Below, one piece after another: positions 17,561-26,578 of a stretch of 64,000 bases of DNA. The stretch is from Pseudomonadota bacterium. Its GTDB lineage: Bacteria > Bdellovibrionota > Bacteriovoracia > Bacteriovoracales > Bacteriovoracaceae. The notes beneath the pieces were generated by a model, which saw nothing but the letters and a program-made list of their open reading frames with translations, searched no databases and was not told the origin of the DNA. The DNA lies in assembly GCA_027488375.1 (NCBI GenBank), contig JAIYBW010000004.1, positions 434,001-498,000 on the forward strand. Direction: 5' to 3'. The first letter of the stretch is position 1, and every line of letters begins with the position of its first letter. Made by a program: the position numbers and the translations under genes.

Positions 17561-18451
17561 AGCAATTTCCTGACGGTGAGACGGAAGATACTTAATTTCA
17601 ACTTGCAAAAATCCTTTCTTCCTGAAGGACTCAGCAATAGGTTTAAGCATGCGAAGGTATCTATCTTGATTTAACTTCAGAGTAAGAACGAGTCCTTTCG
17701 GTTCTAAAAACTCAAGTAAACGATCCACCTCTTTTATAACTACACTTGGAGGAAGATTGACATCACTTACAATCCAATCAATGTCTTCTTGAAAATTGCT
17801 GGACGTTATGGTTTCAAATGGTTTTTTTAAATGTTTAAAATTTCGGTGTTTAAGAATAGTGGGATCCATATCAGCTGGATCAACACCAATCACTTTCATT
17901 TCTTGCTCCAGAAGAAAAAGACTGGCTCCACCAGGAGCTGAGCCAAGTTCTAGAACTTTTTCTTCATAATCCATAGGGAGGTCGAAAGCTTCAAAAGCTT
18001 CGGCCAATTTATAGTAAGCACGAGAGGGAGCCTTTTTTTCTAGTATTGAACTTAACTCTCCAGGAGTTTGAAAATGAGTCCTCTTAAGAACGTACTCACC
18101 AAGCCAGAATTCATTCTCTCCCACCATCATGATGAGACTCACCTTCTCACCAATTTTAAAAAGAGACTTTTGATTTAACTCAGATAAAGACTCCGGAGGA
18201 TTAAAATCTTCCTGCCTTTTCCATAGCCAAGCCTTAGGTAGCTTAATTAAATCTTCTACACTTTTTTTTCCAAGACAAATTCCAGAGAGTCGGGCCATCC
18301 AAGGATTAAAATTTATTGCGGTCTCTGCTTTCAAAGTCAGAAAACCAGGCCTAGAATAACTCGGCTTAAGCTGGGGATAAAACCAATTCAACTCTTGCTT
18401 AAGCAGAGCTTCAACTTCAGAATTAGTAAGGGCAAAGTAAAAGTGAGACAT
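17543..18451 (-). CDS. RlmM-like FtsJ-fold 2'-O-methyltransferase
   Basis: A 302-residue RNA methyltransferase of the RlmM/FtsJ type. The C-terminal half holds the SAM pocket VLELGSAPGGASLFLLEQ and the K-D-K-E catalytic tetrad typical of 2'-O-methyltransferases: K in SRAYYKLAEA, D in WIVSDVNLPP, K in LVLTLKLN and E in RQEIALIAIR. The N-terminal half resembles the RlmM substrate domain rather than a generic one. RlmM methylates C2498 in 23S rRNA, so a 23S target is likely. Its start codon is only 5 bases from that of the divergent YkgJ-type gene, so each promoter must lie inside the other coding region. Confidence 0.8.
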   Translation of the reverse strand: MSHFYFALTNSEVEALLKQELNWFYPQLKPSYSRPGFLTLKAETAINFNPWMARLSGICLGKKSVEDLIKLPKAWLWKRQEDFNPPESLSELNQKSLFKIGEKVSLIMMVGENEFWLGEYVLKRTHFQTPGELSSILEKKAPSRAYYKLAEAFEAFDLPMDYEEKVLELGSAPGGASLFLLEQEMKVIGVDPADMDPTILKHRNFKHLKKPFETITSSNFQEDIDWIVSDVNLPPSVVIKEVDRLLEFLEPKGLVLTLKLNQDRYLRMLKPIAESFRKKGFLQVEIKYLPSHRQEIALIAIR

Positions 18452-18456
18452 TACTC

Positions 18457-19038
18457 ATGAATATAAGGGAATTTTGCGAAAATCTGCAAAATATTTACGA
18501 TGAAATGTGGAGAACATTTTCTGAGTACCAAAAAGGCACTGGACTTCACTGCCTGGAGGGCTGTGGAAAATGCTGCAACAATCCAGAAGTAGAAGCCTCA
18601 GTTATAGAGATGCTCCCTCTCGCCCTTAGAATGTATGATGAGGGAAAATTAGAGTTTTGGTTTGAACAACTTGAATCAACAACTCAAGATCATTGTTTAA
18701 TGTATCAACCTCATTCTCCAGATGGCTCTCTAGGTCAATGTGGTGTCTATAAGGAGCGCCCTTCTTTATGCCGAATGTTTGGAGTTTCAGGCTTTTACAA
18801 TAAACATAGAGAGATCACTCTCTCTGTTTGTAAGCTTATTCGTGAAAAATACCCAGAGCTTACCCAAGAAAATGAAAAACTAGTCACTGAAGAAAAAACC
18901 CCTATGCTTGTCACTTGGTCATACCGTTTAGCTCAACTAGATCCGGCCCTCATTCAAGATCGAATGCCCATAAATGAAGCCTTTAAAAAAGCTTTAGAGA
19001 AAGTTGCTCTTTATGCTCAGTATCAAGAGAATCCTTAG
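18457..19038 (+). CDS. YkgJ-family putative zinc/iron-chelating protein
   Basis: A 193-residue protein with the YkgJ cysteine set. CLEGCGKCCNNP (CxxxCxxCC) sits near 32-43, then CGVYKERPSLCRMFG (CxxYxxRPxxCRxF), with further Cys in DHCLMY and SVCKLI. The family is believed to bind zinc or an iron-sulfur cluster; its function is unknown. There is no signal peptide. The ATG lies 5 bases from the divergent methyltransferase start. The next barrel gene begins 15 bases after the stop. Confidence 0.82.
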   Translation: MNIREFCENLQNIYDEMWRTFSEYQKGTGLHCLEGCGKCCNNPEVEASVIEMLPLALRMYDEGKLEFWFEQLESTTQDHCLMYQPHSPDGSLGQCGVYKERPSLCRMFGVSGFYNKHREITLSVCKLIREKYPELTQENEKLVTEEKTPMLVTWSYRLAQLDPALIQDRMPINEAFKKALEKVALYAQYQENP

Positions 19039-19053
19039 TTTAAGATCTTGCTC

Positions 19054-19812
19054 ATGAAATATATTCTCTTTTTTTTATGTTCTCTTTCCTTTTGGGCAAG
19101 AGCGGGCCAATTTGATCTTAACTATGGTGTCCAAGGTCGAAGTCTTCCCTCCTTTGGAGCTGAACTTTACGCCGATGGTGGCTATGGCCAGCTTCTCTGG
19201 GGAAAAAAAGAGAACAATAAAGATTTTCTCTTTGGACTCGTCCGCCCGGCTTTAGGTGCCAGCACATCTGCAGTCATTAATAGTGCAAAAGCTGAATTAG
19301 AAATTTATCCTATTTCAATTTTAGGTTTTGTGGCCGGTCGCCAAATCATCCACTCTAATTTTGATTTTCCTTTTTTTGACTGTGAAGAAGTCACCTGCCG
19401 TGGAACATACGAGCGAAACTATATCGAATCAAAGATGGTCCTTGGCTTTAAGGGCTGGGTCGCCCTAGGTAACTATAAAATTGATACTTTAAAATCACCC
19501 AGCGAAGATACTCCTATGGCCGACTGGAGAAACGTCATCATTGGTGAACCAGGGACTGAAGTCCAATTAGAAAAGAAACTTCTCGTGGGGAAATTCTTTG
19601 GGGATCATATGGCCGGAGTCTTTATTGAAAATGTCCAATTCATGGGAAGTCGAGAAAGAAAAGAAAGCTTTGCCGGAATCTATCAAATAAAAAAGGATCA
19701 AACTTTTTACATGTTTGGGGCCGGAGCTTTTCATACCGACAGGCAACCCCTTGGATTTCAATTCTATTTCCGCATTCACCACGTCGCGTTACCAAGTTTA
19801 AAACTCTTTTAA
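19054..19812 (+). CDS. Predicted outer-membrane beta-barrel protein
   Basis: The signal peptide MKYILFFLCSLSFWARA is followed by strands of barrel character, rich in Gly, Tyr and Phe (FDLNYGVQGRSLPSFGAELYADGGYG). It ends in a pattern close to the C-terminal aromatic rule (HHVALPSLKLF). Two cysteines (FFDCEEVTC) sit close together in what may be an extracellular loop. I used the ATG at 19054; a TTG 6 bases earlier is less likely. It follows the YkgJ-type gene closely and may share its transcript. The family was not identified. Confidence 0.65.
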   Translation: MKYILFFLCSLSFWARAGQFDLNYGVQGRSLPSFGAELYADGGYGQLLWGKKENNKDFLFGLVRPALGASTSAVINSAKAELEIYPISILGFVAGRQIIHSNFDFPFFDCEEVTCRGTYERNYIESKMVLGFKGWVALGNYKIDTLKSPSEDTPMADWRNVIIGEPGTEVQLEKKLLVGKFFGDHMAGVFIENVQFMGSRERKESFAGIYQIKKDQTFYMFGAGAFHTDRQPLGFQFYFRIHHVALPSLKLF

Positions 19813-19888
19813 GCTATAAGATAAAATAATGTGACAAATAAGTTTCGCTATCATAACTTCCCTGTGTCAATTTTACCAAAGGGATCGA

Positions 19889-20713
19889 ATGCGTAGCTCA
19901 GTAGTTCTGTGTCTAGTCCTCTTCTCCTTCGGCCTGTTTGCTCAAACAAATCGCAAACTTGCCAATAATCATCTCGCTTACTATGGCGCTGATTTTTATA
20001 CTAAGAAGGTAACAAAAGACTCACTTTATAAGATCCTTGATGAGCATCACTTTATCTCAAGCAACAACTACGATGTTATTTCAAACAACTGCTCTGGTGC
20101 ATGTTTCAGACACAGTTCTGTCGGTTATGAGCAAGCTCGGAAGATTATGTTTGGAGAACTTTTTGTCAAAAAAGATAACGAAGGAACTTTCGTAGAAGAC
20201 GTTTATTGTGGAAAGAAGTTTCACTACAGACAAGTTTCTGATGTTTCAAATATGGGGAACGAAGTCAACATAGAGCATACATGGCCTCAAAGCCGCTTCA
20301 ACGGTAACTTTGATAAAAATATGCAAAAGTCCGATCTTCACCACCTTTACCCAACAGACTCAAGCGCCAACAACAGAAGGGCCAATCATGAATTTGGTGA
20401 AGTCGGGGAAAGTCATGATGAATTGAATGTTCAAAACTGCTCTAGCAGCAAACTTTCTGATATCAGTGGTCACTTCAAGTTTTCACCACCAACTAACCAT
20501 CGTGGAAATGTTGCTCGTTCACTTTTTTACTTTGCTACAAGATATAAACTTTTTATCGGCCCGGCCGAGGAAATGATTTTAAAAGAGTGGCATAAAAATG
20601 ATCCGATTGATGAAGCTGAAAAGGCTCGTCATGAAACTATCGCAAAATACCAGAAAGTAAGAAACCCATTCATAGATTTTCCTGAACTTGTAGAAAAGAT
20701 TGCAGACTTTTAA
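19889..20713 (+). CDS. Exported endonuclease I (EndA/NucM family)
   Basis: The signal peptide (1-18, ending GLFAQ) precedes an endonuclease I domain. The family hallmark NIEHTWPQSRF is near 129, followed by KSDLHHLYPTDSSANNRRANHEFGEV, which carries the beta-beta-alpha-metal active-site histidine/asparagine residues. Several cysteines (NNCSGACF, YCGKK, NCSSS) imply disulfides and a periplasmic or secreted location. Such enzymes make random cuts in DNA and supply nucleotides. A clear AAAGGGA precedes the ATG. The ceramidase-like gene overlaps its stop (TAATG). Confidence 0.93.
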   Translation: MRSSVVLCLVLFSFGLFAQTNRKLANNHLAYYGADFYTKKVTKDSLYKILDEHHFISSNNYDVISNNCSGACFRHSSVGYEQARKIMFGELFVKKDNEGTFVEDVYCGKKFHYRQVSDVSNMGNEVNIEHTWPQSRFNGNFDKNMQKSDLHHLYPTDSSANNRRANHEFGEVGESHDELNVQNCSSSKLSDISGHFKFSPPTNHRGNVARSLFYFATRYKLFIGPAEEMILKEWHKNDPIDEAEKARHETIAKYQKVRNPFIDFPELVEKIADF

Positions 20714-21441
20714 TGAGCTATCCAAATCCTCACGGGCCTAGTTGCCCGTGGTACAACATTACTGAAAAAACTGGTGCACCTAATGTAAAATGGTGTGAGG
20801 AGACGTTGTGCCAATGGATTTCGGAACCGGCCAATACATGGTCCAACCTCAGTTACTTAATAGCTGGTCTCTTTCTTCTGTGGTTTGCTCGTAAGCATAA
20901 GCATAATATTGAAATGCTGCAGTTTGGGCCTATTATCTTTTTTATGGGCTCCATGTCGTTTGTCTATCACCTTTCAAATTTCTATCTCTCCCAAATTTTA
21001 GATTTTATAGGAATGTTCTTTTTTGTCGGTTGGACGATTGGGATGAATCTTATCCGATTAGGAAAACTAAAAACCAAGCATTTAATTGCTTTTAATCTCA
21101 TTTACAGCGTCATCAATACTTTGATCATGCATGTGATGTATCTGAATGGTATCAAGTACCAGGTTCTTATCATCATCAGTGCACTCATCATTTGTCTTAC
21201 GGAATATCTTGCTCGACATATAGTAAAGGTCCATTACAAATGGTTCTTTTCAACTCTTGCTTCCCTCATTTTAGCATTTGCCTTTTCCATTGCTGACGGA
21301 AAAAGAATCTGGTGCAACCCTACTGATCATGGTTGGTTTTCACAAGGTCATGCTGTTTGGCACTGGCTCGCAGGCCTTGGTATGGTTCTTATCTTTTTCC
21401 ACTTTCAACAATCAGCTCTAGAACCACAGAAAAAACGCTGA
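20713..21441 (+). CDS. Ceramidase-like membrane hydrolase (CREST superfamily)
   Basis: A 242-residue membrane protein with about seven helices and the alkaline-ceramidase/CREST pattern. This runs CEETLCQWISEPANTWSNLSYL at the start, a SFVYHLSN block (S..H), D in ILDFIGMFF, and HAVWHWLAG near the end, which together supply the Ser/His/Asp zinc-site residues. In eukaryotes this fold hydrolyses ceramide amide bonds; many bacterial members have unknown lipids as substrates. Its ATG overlaps the endonuclease stop, so it is translated with that exported nuclease. The last 24 bases overlap the transporter gene on the other strand. Confidence 0.78.
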   Translation: MSYPNPHGPSCPWYNITEKTGAPNVKWCEETLCQWISEPANTWSNLSYLIAGLFLLWFARKHKHNIEMLQFGPIIFFMGSMSFVYHLSNFYLSQILDFIGMFFFVGWTIGMNLIRLGKLKTKHLIAFNLIYSVINTLIMHVMYLNGIKYQVLIIISALIICLTEYLARHIVKVHYKWFFSTLASLILAFAFSIADGKRIWCNPTDHGWFSQGHAVWHWLAGLGMVLIFFHFQQSALEPQKKR

Positions 21442-22719
21442 AATAATTAGTCCAGAAACGAAAGTATAAACAAGACAATAGCCCATAATATCTTTGAGCT
21501 GAAGCTTCGCGAGAGCGAGTAAAGGTAGCGCCCAAAACGGCTGGATGAGGTTGGTCCATGCATCTCCCCAGGCCAAGGCCATTGAAACTTTTCCTGGATC
21601 CACAGAAAGAGCATGAGCAGCTTTAAGCATGATGGGGCCCTGAACAACCCATTGTCCCCCACCAGAGGGAATAAAGAAATTAACGAGGCCCCCTGACAGA
21701 AAAGTCCACATCGGTAAGGTTGATGGCGTCGCTATATTTAAAAATGCTAAGGAAATTTGATCCGCTAATCCTGAATACTGCATCAGACCCATAAGTCCTG
21801 CATAGAAAGGAAATTGAATAATAATACCACTGGCGTACCCAATGGAATCTTGCAGGGCCTTTAAAAAATGTCGAGGAGTTCTATGAAGCAAAAGAGCTAG
21901 AAAAAGAAAAATCCCATTTATTTTTGAGATATCCAACGACTCTCCTCTTCTCAAAGCGGCCACGATCACAAGGGCAAAGAAGAAAAAAAAGACGAGATTA
22001 AATCCCTTAAAATTTTCAAGCAGAAATCGAAAGGAGCTTTCGTCAATCGCTGAGGCCTGTGGGGCTTCTGGTACTTGCACTTCAATCTTCTCATCAGTTC
22101 TCAAACTTAAGGCGATAAAAGGAAAAATTAAAAAGATGGTGGCCACCAAAGCGAGATTCCAAGTTGAAAATATGGTTGAGGAAAGAGGAACTGACATGTC
22201 GGGGAAGACCTTGGTCAAAATTTCATCTTTCCCAGAAATTTTGAGTGGGATTGAACCAGAAAGTCCCCCATGCCAAACCAGAAACCCTGAATAAGCAGTC
22301 GCTACAAAAAGACCAAAGTTCACTTTTTTTAATTTTTTGGCCAGCTCGACGGCAAAAAGACCAGAGACAATTAATCCAAATCCCCAGTTTAAAAAACAAG
22401 CAAGAGTTGAAAATAGTGAAATAAGCACCAAGGCACTTTTCTCTGTTTCAACTCGTTTAACAATAAAATGAAGAAAAGATTGAACCAGAGGTGTTGAGGC
22501 CAGCATGTGACCTGAAATTAAAATGAACACCATTTGCATAGCAAAAGCGTTGAGACTCCAAAAATCTTTTCCCCAAAAATCAACCAACTCTAAGGGGCCA
22601 AAAGGAGTCACAACGGAAGCGGCCCCAAAGACGACAAGTGTCAAAATTAAACAAAAAACAAAAGCGTCAGGTAAGTAAGCCTCACAAATTTTGGTGAATA
22701 AAATTACGACTCTCTTCAT
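21418..22719 (-). CDS. atoE: Short-chain fatty acid transporter (AtoE family)
   Basis: A polytopic inner-membrane protein of 433 residues with more than ten hydrophobic helices, matching the AtoE short-chain fatty acid transporter family. Signature stretches are CEAYLPDAFVFCLILTL, LNWGFGLIVSGLFA, the late FFIPSGGGQWVVQGP and ALAWGDAWTNLIQPFWALP. It should import acetoacetate, butyrate or similar acids. The ATG at 22719 has GTGAGGTG 5 bases upstream; a GTG two codons earlier lies inside that site. It is divergent, by 59 bases, from scoAB, which would activate the imported acids, so the two units probably share regulation. Confidence 0.93.
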   Translation of the reverse strand: MKRVVILFTKICEAYLPDAFVFCLILTLVVFGAASVVTPFGPLELVDFWGKDFWSLNAFAMQMVFILISGHMLASTPLVQSFLHFIVKRVETEKSALVLISLFSTLACFLNWGFGLIVSGLFAVELAKKLKKVNFGLFVATAYSGFLVWHGGLSGSIPLKISGKDEILTKVFPDMSVPLSSTIFSTWNLALVATIFLIFPFIALSLRTDEKIEVQVPEAPQASAIDESSFRFLLENFKGFNLVFFFFFALVIVAALRRGESLDISKINGIFLFLALLLHRTPRHFLKALQDSIGYASGIIIQFPFYAGLMGLMQYSGLADQISLAFLNIATPSTLPMWTFLSGGLVNFFIPSGGGQWVVQGPIMLKAAHALSVDPGKVSMALAWGDAWTNLIQPFWALPLLALAKLQLKDIMGYCLVYTFVSGLIISAFFLWF

Positions 22720-22778
22720 GGACACCTCACTATGAGTCTATGTTAAACTGAGCAGGTTTTATTTTAAAGGAGTTATGC

Positions 22779-23480
22779 ATGGCCGGTTTTAATAAAGTCG
22801 TAAAAAGCTACGATGAGGCTCTTGAAGGTTTATCAGACAATATGCTTTTGATGGTTGGTGGATTTGGTCTTTGCGGAATACCAGAAAATCTCATTCGTAA
22901 AATCTACGACAAAGGGACAAAAGGCCTTACTTGTATTTCAAATAATGCCGGCGTAGATGGATTCGGCCTGGGTCTTTTGCTTGAAAAAAAACAAGTTAAA
23001 AAAATGATTTCAAGTTATGTGGGAGAAAATGCCCTTTTTGAAAAACAAGTTCTCTCGGGTGAGCTTGAACTCGAATTAACTCCTCAAGGAACTCTAGCAG
23101 AAAAAATTCGTGCAACGGGAGCTGGTATCCCAGGTTTTTTTACGGCCACTGGTTATGGAACAATCATAGCTGAAGGAAAAGATGTGAAAATGTTTAATGG
23201 CCGCCCTTACATTCTTGAGCCAGCATTTCCAAAAGCTGATTTTGCTCTAATTAAGGCCTGGAAAGCAGACACCTACGGTAATTTAATCTTTAGAAAAACT
23301 GCGGCCAACTTTAATCCGATGATGGCTTCAGCTGGGAAAATCACAGTGGTCGAAGTTGAGGAGATTGTCCAACCAGGTGAACTAGATCCAAATTTTATCC
23401 ATGTCCCTGGCATCTATGTTGATCGCCTCATTCAGGGAAATTTTGAAAAACGTATTGAACAAAGAACTGTTAAAAAATAA
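22779..23480 (+). CDS. scoA: 3-oxoacid CoA-transferase subunit A
   Basis: Alpha subunit of succinyl-CoA:3-ketoacid CoA-transferase, 233 residues. It matches the family along its length: [15 protein letters not shown] near the start, [36 protein letters not shown] and the C-terminal [17 protein letters not shown]. With ScoB it moves CoA from succinyl-CoA (or another donor) to acetoacetate, giving acetoacetyl-CoA for thiolysis. A strong AAAGGAG sits before the ATG. The subunit B gene follows after 11 bases. Confidence 0.95.
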   Translation: MAGFNKVVKSYDEALEGLSDNMLLMVGGFGLCGIPENLIRKIYDKGTKGLTCISNNAGVDGFGLGLLLEKKQVKKMISSYVGENALFEKQVLSGELELELTPQGTLAEKIRATGAGIPGFFTATGYGTIIAEGKDVKMFNGRPYILEPAFPKADFALIKAWKADTYGNLIFRKTAANFNPMMASAGKITVVEVEEIVQPGELDPNFIHVPGIYVDRLIQGNFEKRIEQRTVKK

Positions 23481-23491
23481 GAGGACCACCT

Positions 23492-24148
23492 ATGGCACTT
23501 AGTCGTGAACAAATAGCTCAAAGAATCGCCAAAGAACTTAAAGATGGATACTACGTCAATTTAGGAATTGGTATCCCTACTCTTGTAGCAAACTACATCC
23601 CTCATGGTATTGAGGTTATGCTTCAGAGTGAAAATGGAATCCTTGGTATGGGAGAATTTCCAACTGATGAAAATGTAGATGCTGATCTTATTAATGCTGG
23701 AAAACAAACTGTCACCGTCATTAAGGGAGCCGCCTTTTTCCCATCTTCTGACTCATTTGCCATGATCCGTGGAGGACACGTAGACCTTACAGTTCTAGGA
23801 GCTTTTGAAGTTGATTCCACAGGGGCACTCGCTTCTTGGATGATTCCTGGAAAACTTGTTAAAGGAATGGGTGGGGCCATGGATCTAGTGGCCGGAGCAG
23901 AAAATATTATCGTGGCGATGTCTCATGCCTCAAAAGATGGAGCTTCAAAAATATTAAAAAAATGTAGCCTTCCTTTAACGGGAGTCCATTGTGTGAAGCT
24001 TGTGGTGACGGATCTTGCCGTTTTAAAACTTGAGGATGGTAAATTTCATCTGCTTGAGCGCGCCCCTGGTGTCAGTGTAGAAGACATCAAAAAACTGACA
24101 GAAGCAGAACTAGTGATCCCGGCCCATGTGCCAGAAATGACCTTTTAA
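23492..24148 (+). CDS. scoB: 3-oxoacid CoA-transferase subunit B
   Basis: Beta subunit of the same CoA-transferase, 218 residues. The catalytic glutamate lies in [12 protein letters not shown] near 47; [29 protein letters not shown] and [16 protein letters not shown] are further family blocks. GAGGACC lies just before the ATG. Both subunits look complete. The step links to fadA (35767-36933) through acetoacetyl-CoA and to the transporter divergent from scoA. A long perfect hairpin follows at 24162-24195. Confidence 0.95.
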   Translation: MALSREQIAQRIAKELKDGYYVNLGIGIPTLVANYIPHGIEVMLQSENGILGMGEFPTDENVDADLINAGKQTVTVIKGAAFFPSSDSFAMIRGGHVDLTVLGAFEVDSTGALASWMIPGKLVKGMGGAMDLVAGAENIIVAMSHASKDGASKILKKCSLPLTGVHCVKLVVTDLAVLKLEDGKFHLLERAPGVSVEDIKKLTEAELVIPAHVPEMTF

Positions 24149-24161
24149 TTTAAATCTCTTC

Positions 24162-24195
24162 ATGATGAGTGAAGTTAATAGCCTTCACTCATCAT
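24162..24195. repeat. 13-bp perfect inverted repeat after scoB
   Basis: ATGATGAGTGAAG (24162-24174) is repeated in inverse at 24183-24195, with an 8-base loop. There is no T-run on either side, so intrinsic termination is doubtful. It may stabilise the scoAB 3' end or be a binding site for the proB promoter. Confidence 0.55.
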
Positions 24196-24220
24196 AACAC
24201 AAAGCAGTAAACTCATTTTT

Positions 24221-24236
24221 AACTCTTCAAAGAGTT
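24221..24236. promoter_or_regulatory. Palindrome upstream of proB, possible operator
   Basis: AACTCTT and AAGAGTT flank a 2-base centre, a 7-bp dyad 39 bases before the proB start. Its location and symmetry fit an operator; no family can be named. Confidence 0.35.
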
Positions 24237-24275
24237 CATTTCATTGATAAAATTCCCATCACAAGGATTTTTCAA

Positions 24276-25382
24276 ATGAAACATAGGATTGTTGTTAAAG
24301 TCGGCTCTCTGGCCGTGACGGATGAACTCGGTGGTGTGAGTGCTCAAAAAATTAAGGCGCTCATATCTGACCTGCATGAATTAAAAATTCATGGGTATCT
24401 TCCTATTCTTATTTCATCTGGTGCTATCAACACAGGCAGAAAACTTATCACGAAGCCTGATGAAAAACGCATGATGATTTCTTATCAACAATCTTGCGCG
24501 GCCGTTGGACAACCCCTTTTGATGAAAAGTTATATTGATGCACTTTCAGAATATAACTGGCCCTGTGCTCAGATTCTTGTGACCCATGAAGACTTTAAAG
24601 AAAGAAAAAGATTTCTCAATATTCGAAATACCATCAATCGACTTCTAGATGATGGTATTCTTCCCATCGTCAATGAAAACGATACTGTCTCTTTTGAGGA
24701 GATCACCGTTGGGGATAATGATCAGCTGGCCGTCATGATGACAGAAGCCTCTGATGCAGAAAAACTCATTCTTCTGTCTGAGGCTGATGGGCTCTTTGAT
24801 AAAAACCCTAAAGAAGCAGATGCTAAAAGATTTGAAGAAGTGGAATTTAACGATAACTTCTCTGGTGTGAAAATTGCGACCAAAACAAGTGTAGGTCGCG
24901 GTGGCATGGACACAAAACTAAAGGCCGTAAGAAAACTCACTCCCCTAGGAGTTGATGTGATTCTAGGAACATTTTTAAAAGAAAAAGCAGTCTCTCGCCT
25001 TCTCATCCATAAAGGGGGAACAACTTTTAAAGGGAACCCCACAAAACAAAAATCGAGAAGAAAATCTTGGCTTTCGACTGTGGTTAAAAATGATTCTTAT
25101 GTTGTTGTCGATGAAGGAGCCGCTAAGGCCCTTCTTGAAAAAGATACCTCACTTCTTCCTGTCGGGATTAAAAAATTAAGTGGTAAATTTAAAAGAGGTG
25201 ACGTGATCCAAATTCGTCATAAGAGTAAAATCATTGCCGTGGGGATGATTGAATACGACACAAAAGAAATGGAGCTTATCAAAGGTCGCAAATCCGATGA
25301 ACTCAATTCGATTCTAGATTTCGCTCACTCCAAAGTCGCCATTCATAAAGATAACCTCCTTTTAAAGAAGGATGAACTATGA
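24276..25382 (+). CDS. proB: Glutamate 5-kinase
   Basis: The first enzyme of proline synthesis; it phosphorylates glutamate. The amino-acid kinase domain begins IVVKVGSLAVTDE and contains LISSGAINTGR, NENDTVSF and VGDNDQLAVMM, with VGRGGMDTKLKAV near 210. A C-terminal PUA domain (about 275-350) follows, as in E. coli ProB (367 residues). The ATG lies about 9 bases after AAGGA. Its stop overlaps proA by four bases (ATGA), so the two enzymes, which pass on an unstable acyl phosphate, are co-translated. Confidence 0.96.
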   Translation: MKHRIVVKVGSLAVTDELGGVSAQKIKALISDLHELKIHGYLPILISSGAINTGRKLITKPDEKRMMISYQQSCAAVGQPLLMKSYIDALSEYNWPCAQILVTHEDFKERKRFLNIRNTINRLLDDGILPIVNENDTVSFEEITVGDNDQLAVMMTEASDAEKLILLSEADGLFDKNPKEADAKRFEEVEFNDNFSGVKIATKTSVGRGGMDTKLKAVRKLTPLGVDVILGTFLKEKAVSRLLIHKGGTTFKGNPTKQKSRRKSWLSTVVKNDSYVVVDEGAAKALLEKDTSLLPVGIKKLSGKFKRGDVIQIRHKSKIIAVGMIEYDTKEMELIKGRKSDELNSILDFAHSKVAIHKDNLLLKKDEL

Positions 25383-26569
25383 GTATTCTAGAAATTGCTA
25401 AGAAAGCGAAAGAAGCCAGCCTCAAGCTACAAGGTCTTCCAGAGGAGATGAGGCTCACCGCTCTAGATGCCATCTCAAAAGCGCTTTTAACTCATAAAGA
25501 TGAAATAATTTTCGAAAATAAAAAAGATCTTGAGGAGGCCAGAAAAAATAATCTCTCCCCTGCTCTGATCGACAGATTAACTCTAAGTGAGAAAAGTGTT
25601 ATCGCTCTTTCACTCATGTGCACTGATGTGGCCAATCAAAAGCAGGTCGTCGGAATGATAGTTGAAACTCAACAAAGAGCTGATGGTCTTTTAATTCAAA
25701 AGCAACGCATCCCTATTGGTGTCATCGGAATGATTTTTGAATCACGCCCCAATGTGGTTGTGGATGGTGCAGCCCTCGCTATTAAATCTGGAAATGCGAT
25801 TATTCTTAAAGGTGGAAAAGAAGCTCAATTCTCGAATAGAAAACTCTTTGAAATTATCCAGATAGCCATTCATGCTGTTCTTCCGGAGGGATCGGTTCAG
25901 TTAGTTGAGACTCGTGAAGATGTCGCTGAATTGTTAAAATGTGATCAGTACATAGATCTTATGGTACCCCGAGGGGGAAGTTCTCTTATTCAATATGTGA
26001 AAGCCCATGCTCAAATGCCTGTGGTGGCCCATGATAAGGGTCTTTGTCACCTTTATGTTCATTCTGATTGCGTCGTCGATGCCGTGAACGTTGTCCTTAA
26101 TGCTAAGGTTCAGCGCCCTGGAGTTTGTAATGCTTTAGAAACTCTTATCCTTCATCATAGCTATCCTAAAAATCAAGAAATTATCACGGCGCTCAAGGCT
26201 GCTGGAGTTGAAGTTAAAGATCCTGCAACTGATTCTGATTACTCCACAGAATGGCTGGATAAAAAAATATCGTTAAAATATGTGAACAATCATCTTGAGG
26301 CGATTGAGCATATAAAAAAATATTCCTCCCATCACACAGAAGCGATCCTCGCTCAGGATCCTAAAGTGATTGAAGATTTTATGAACTCTCTAGATGCCTC
26401 ATGTATCGCCATCAATGCTTCAACTCGTTTTAATGATGGAGGAGAACTCGGTCTTGGGGCCGAACTTGGAATTTCAACATCTAAACTTCATGCCTATGGG
26501 CCCATGGGGGCCCAAGAAATGACCACGACTCGATTTATTGTGACGGGGAATGGTCACATAAGGAAATAA
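25379..26569 (+). CDS. proA: Glutamate-5-semialdehyde dehydrogenase
   Basis: The second enzyme of proline synthesis; it reduces glutamyl phosphate with NADPH. The catalytic cysteine lies in RPGVCNALETLILH. Other family blocks are PIGVIGMIFESRPNVVVDGAALAIKSGNAIILKGG and INASTRFNDGGELGLGAELGIST. The product of 396 residues is slightly shorter than the usual 415 or so, without any missing motif. It is translated in overlap with proB. No proC is visible in the window. Confidence 0.96.
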   Translation: MSILEIAKKAKEASLKLQGLPEEMRLTALDAISKALLTHKDEIIFENKKDLEEARKNNLSPALIDRLTLSEKSVIALSLMCTDVANQKQVVGMIVETQQRADGLLIQKQRIPIGVIGMIFESRPNVVVDGAALAIKSGNAIILKGGKEAQFSNRKLFEIIQIAIHAVLPEGSVQLVETREDVAELLKCDQYIDLMVPRGGSSLIQYVKAHAQMPVVAHDKGLCHLYVHSDCVVDAVNVVLNAKVQRPGVCNALETLILHHSYPKNQEIITALKAAGVEVKDPATDSDYSTEWLDKKISLKYVNNHLEAIEHIKKYSSHHTEAILAQDPKVIEDFMNSLDASCIAINASTRFNDGGELGLGAELGISTSKLHAYGPMGAQEMTTTRFIVTGNGHIRK

Positions 26570-26578
26570 GGACGAACT

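Noticed and set aside
24722..25042. 106-codon open frame opposite proB
   Set aside because: Shadow of the amino-acid kinase domain, with no motif.
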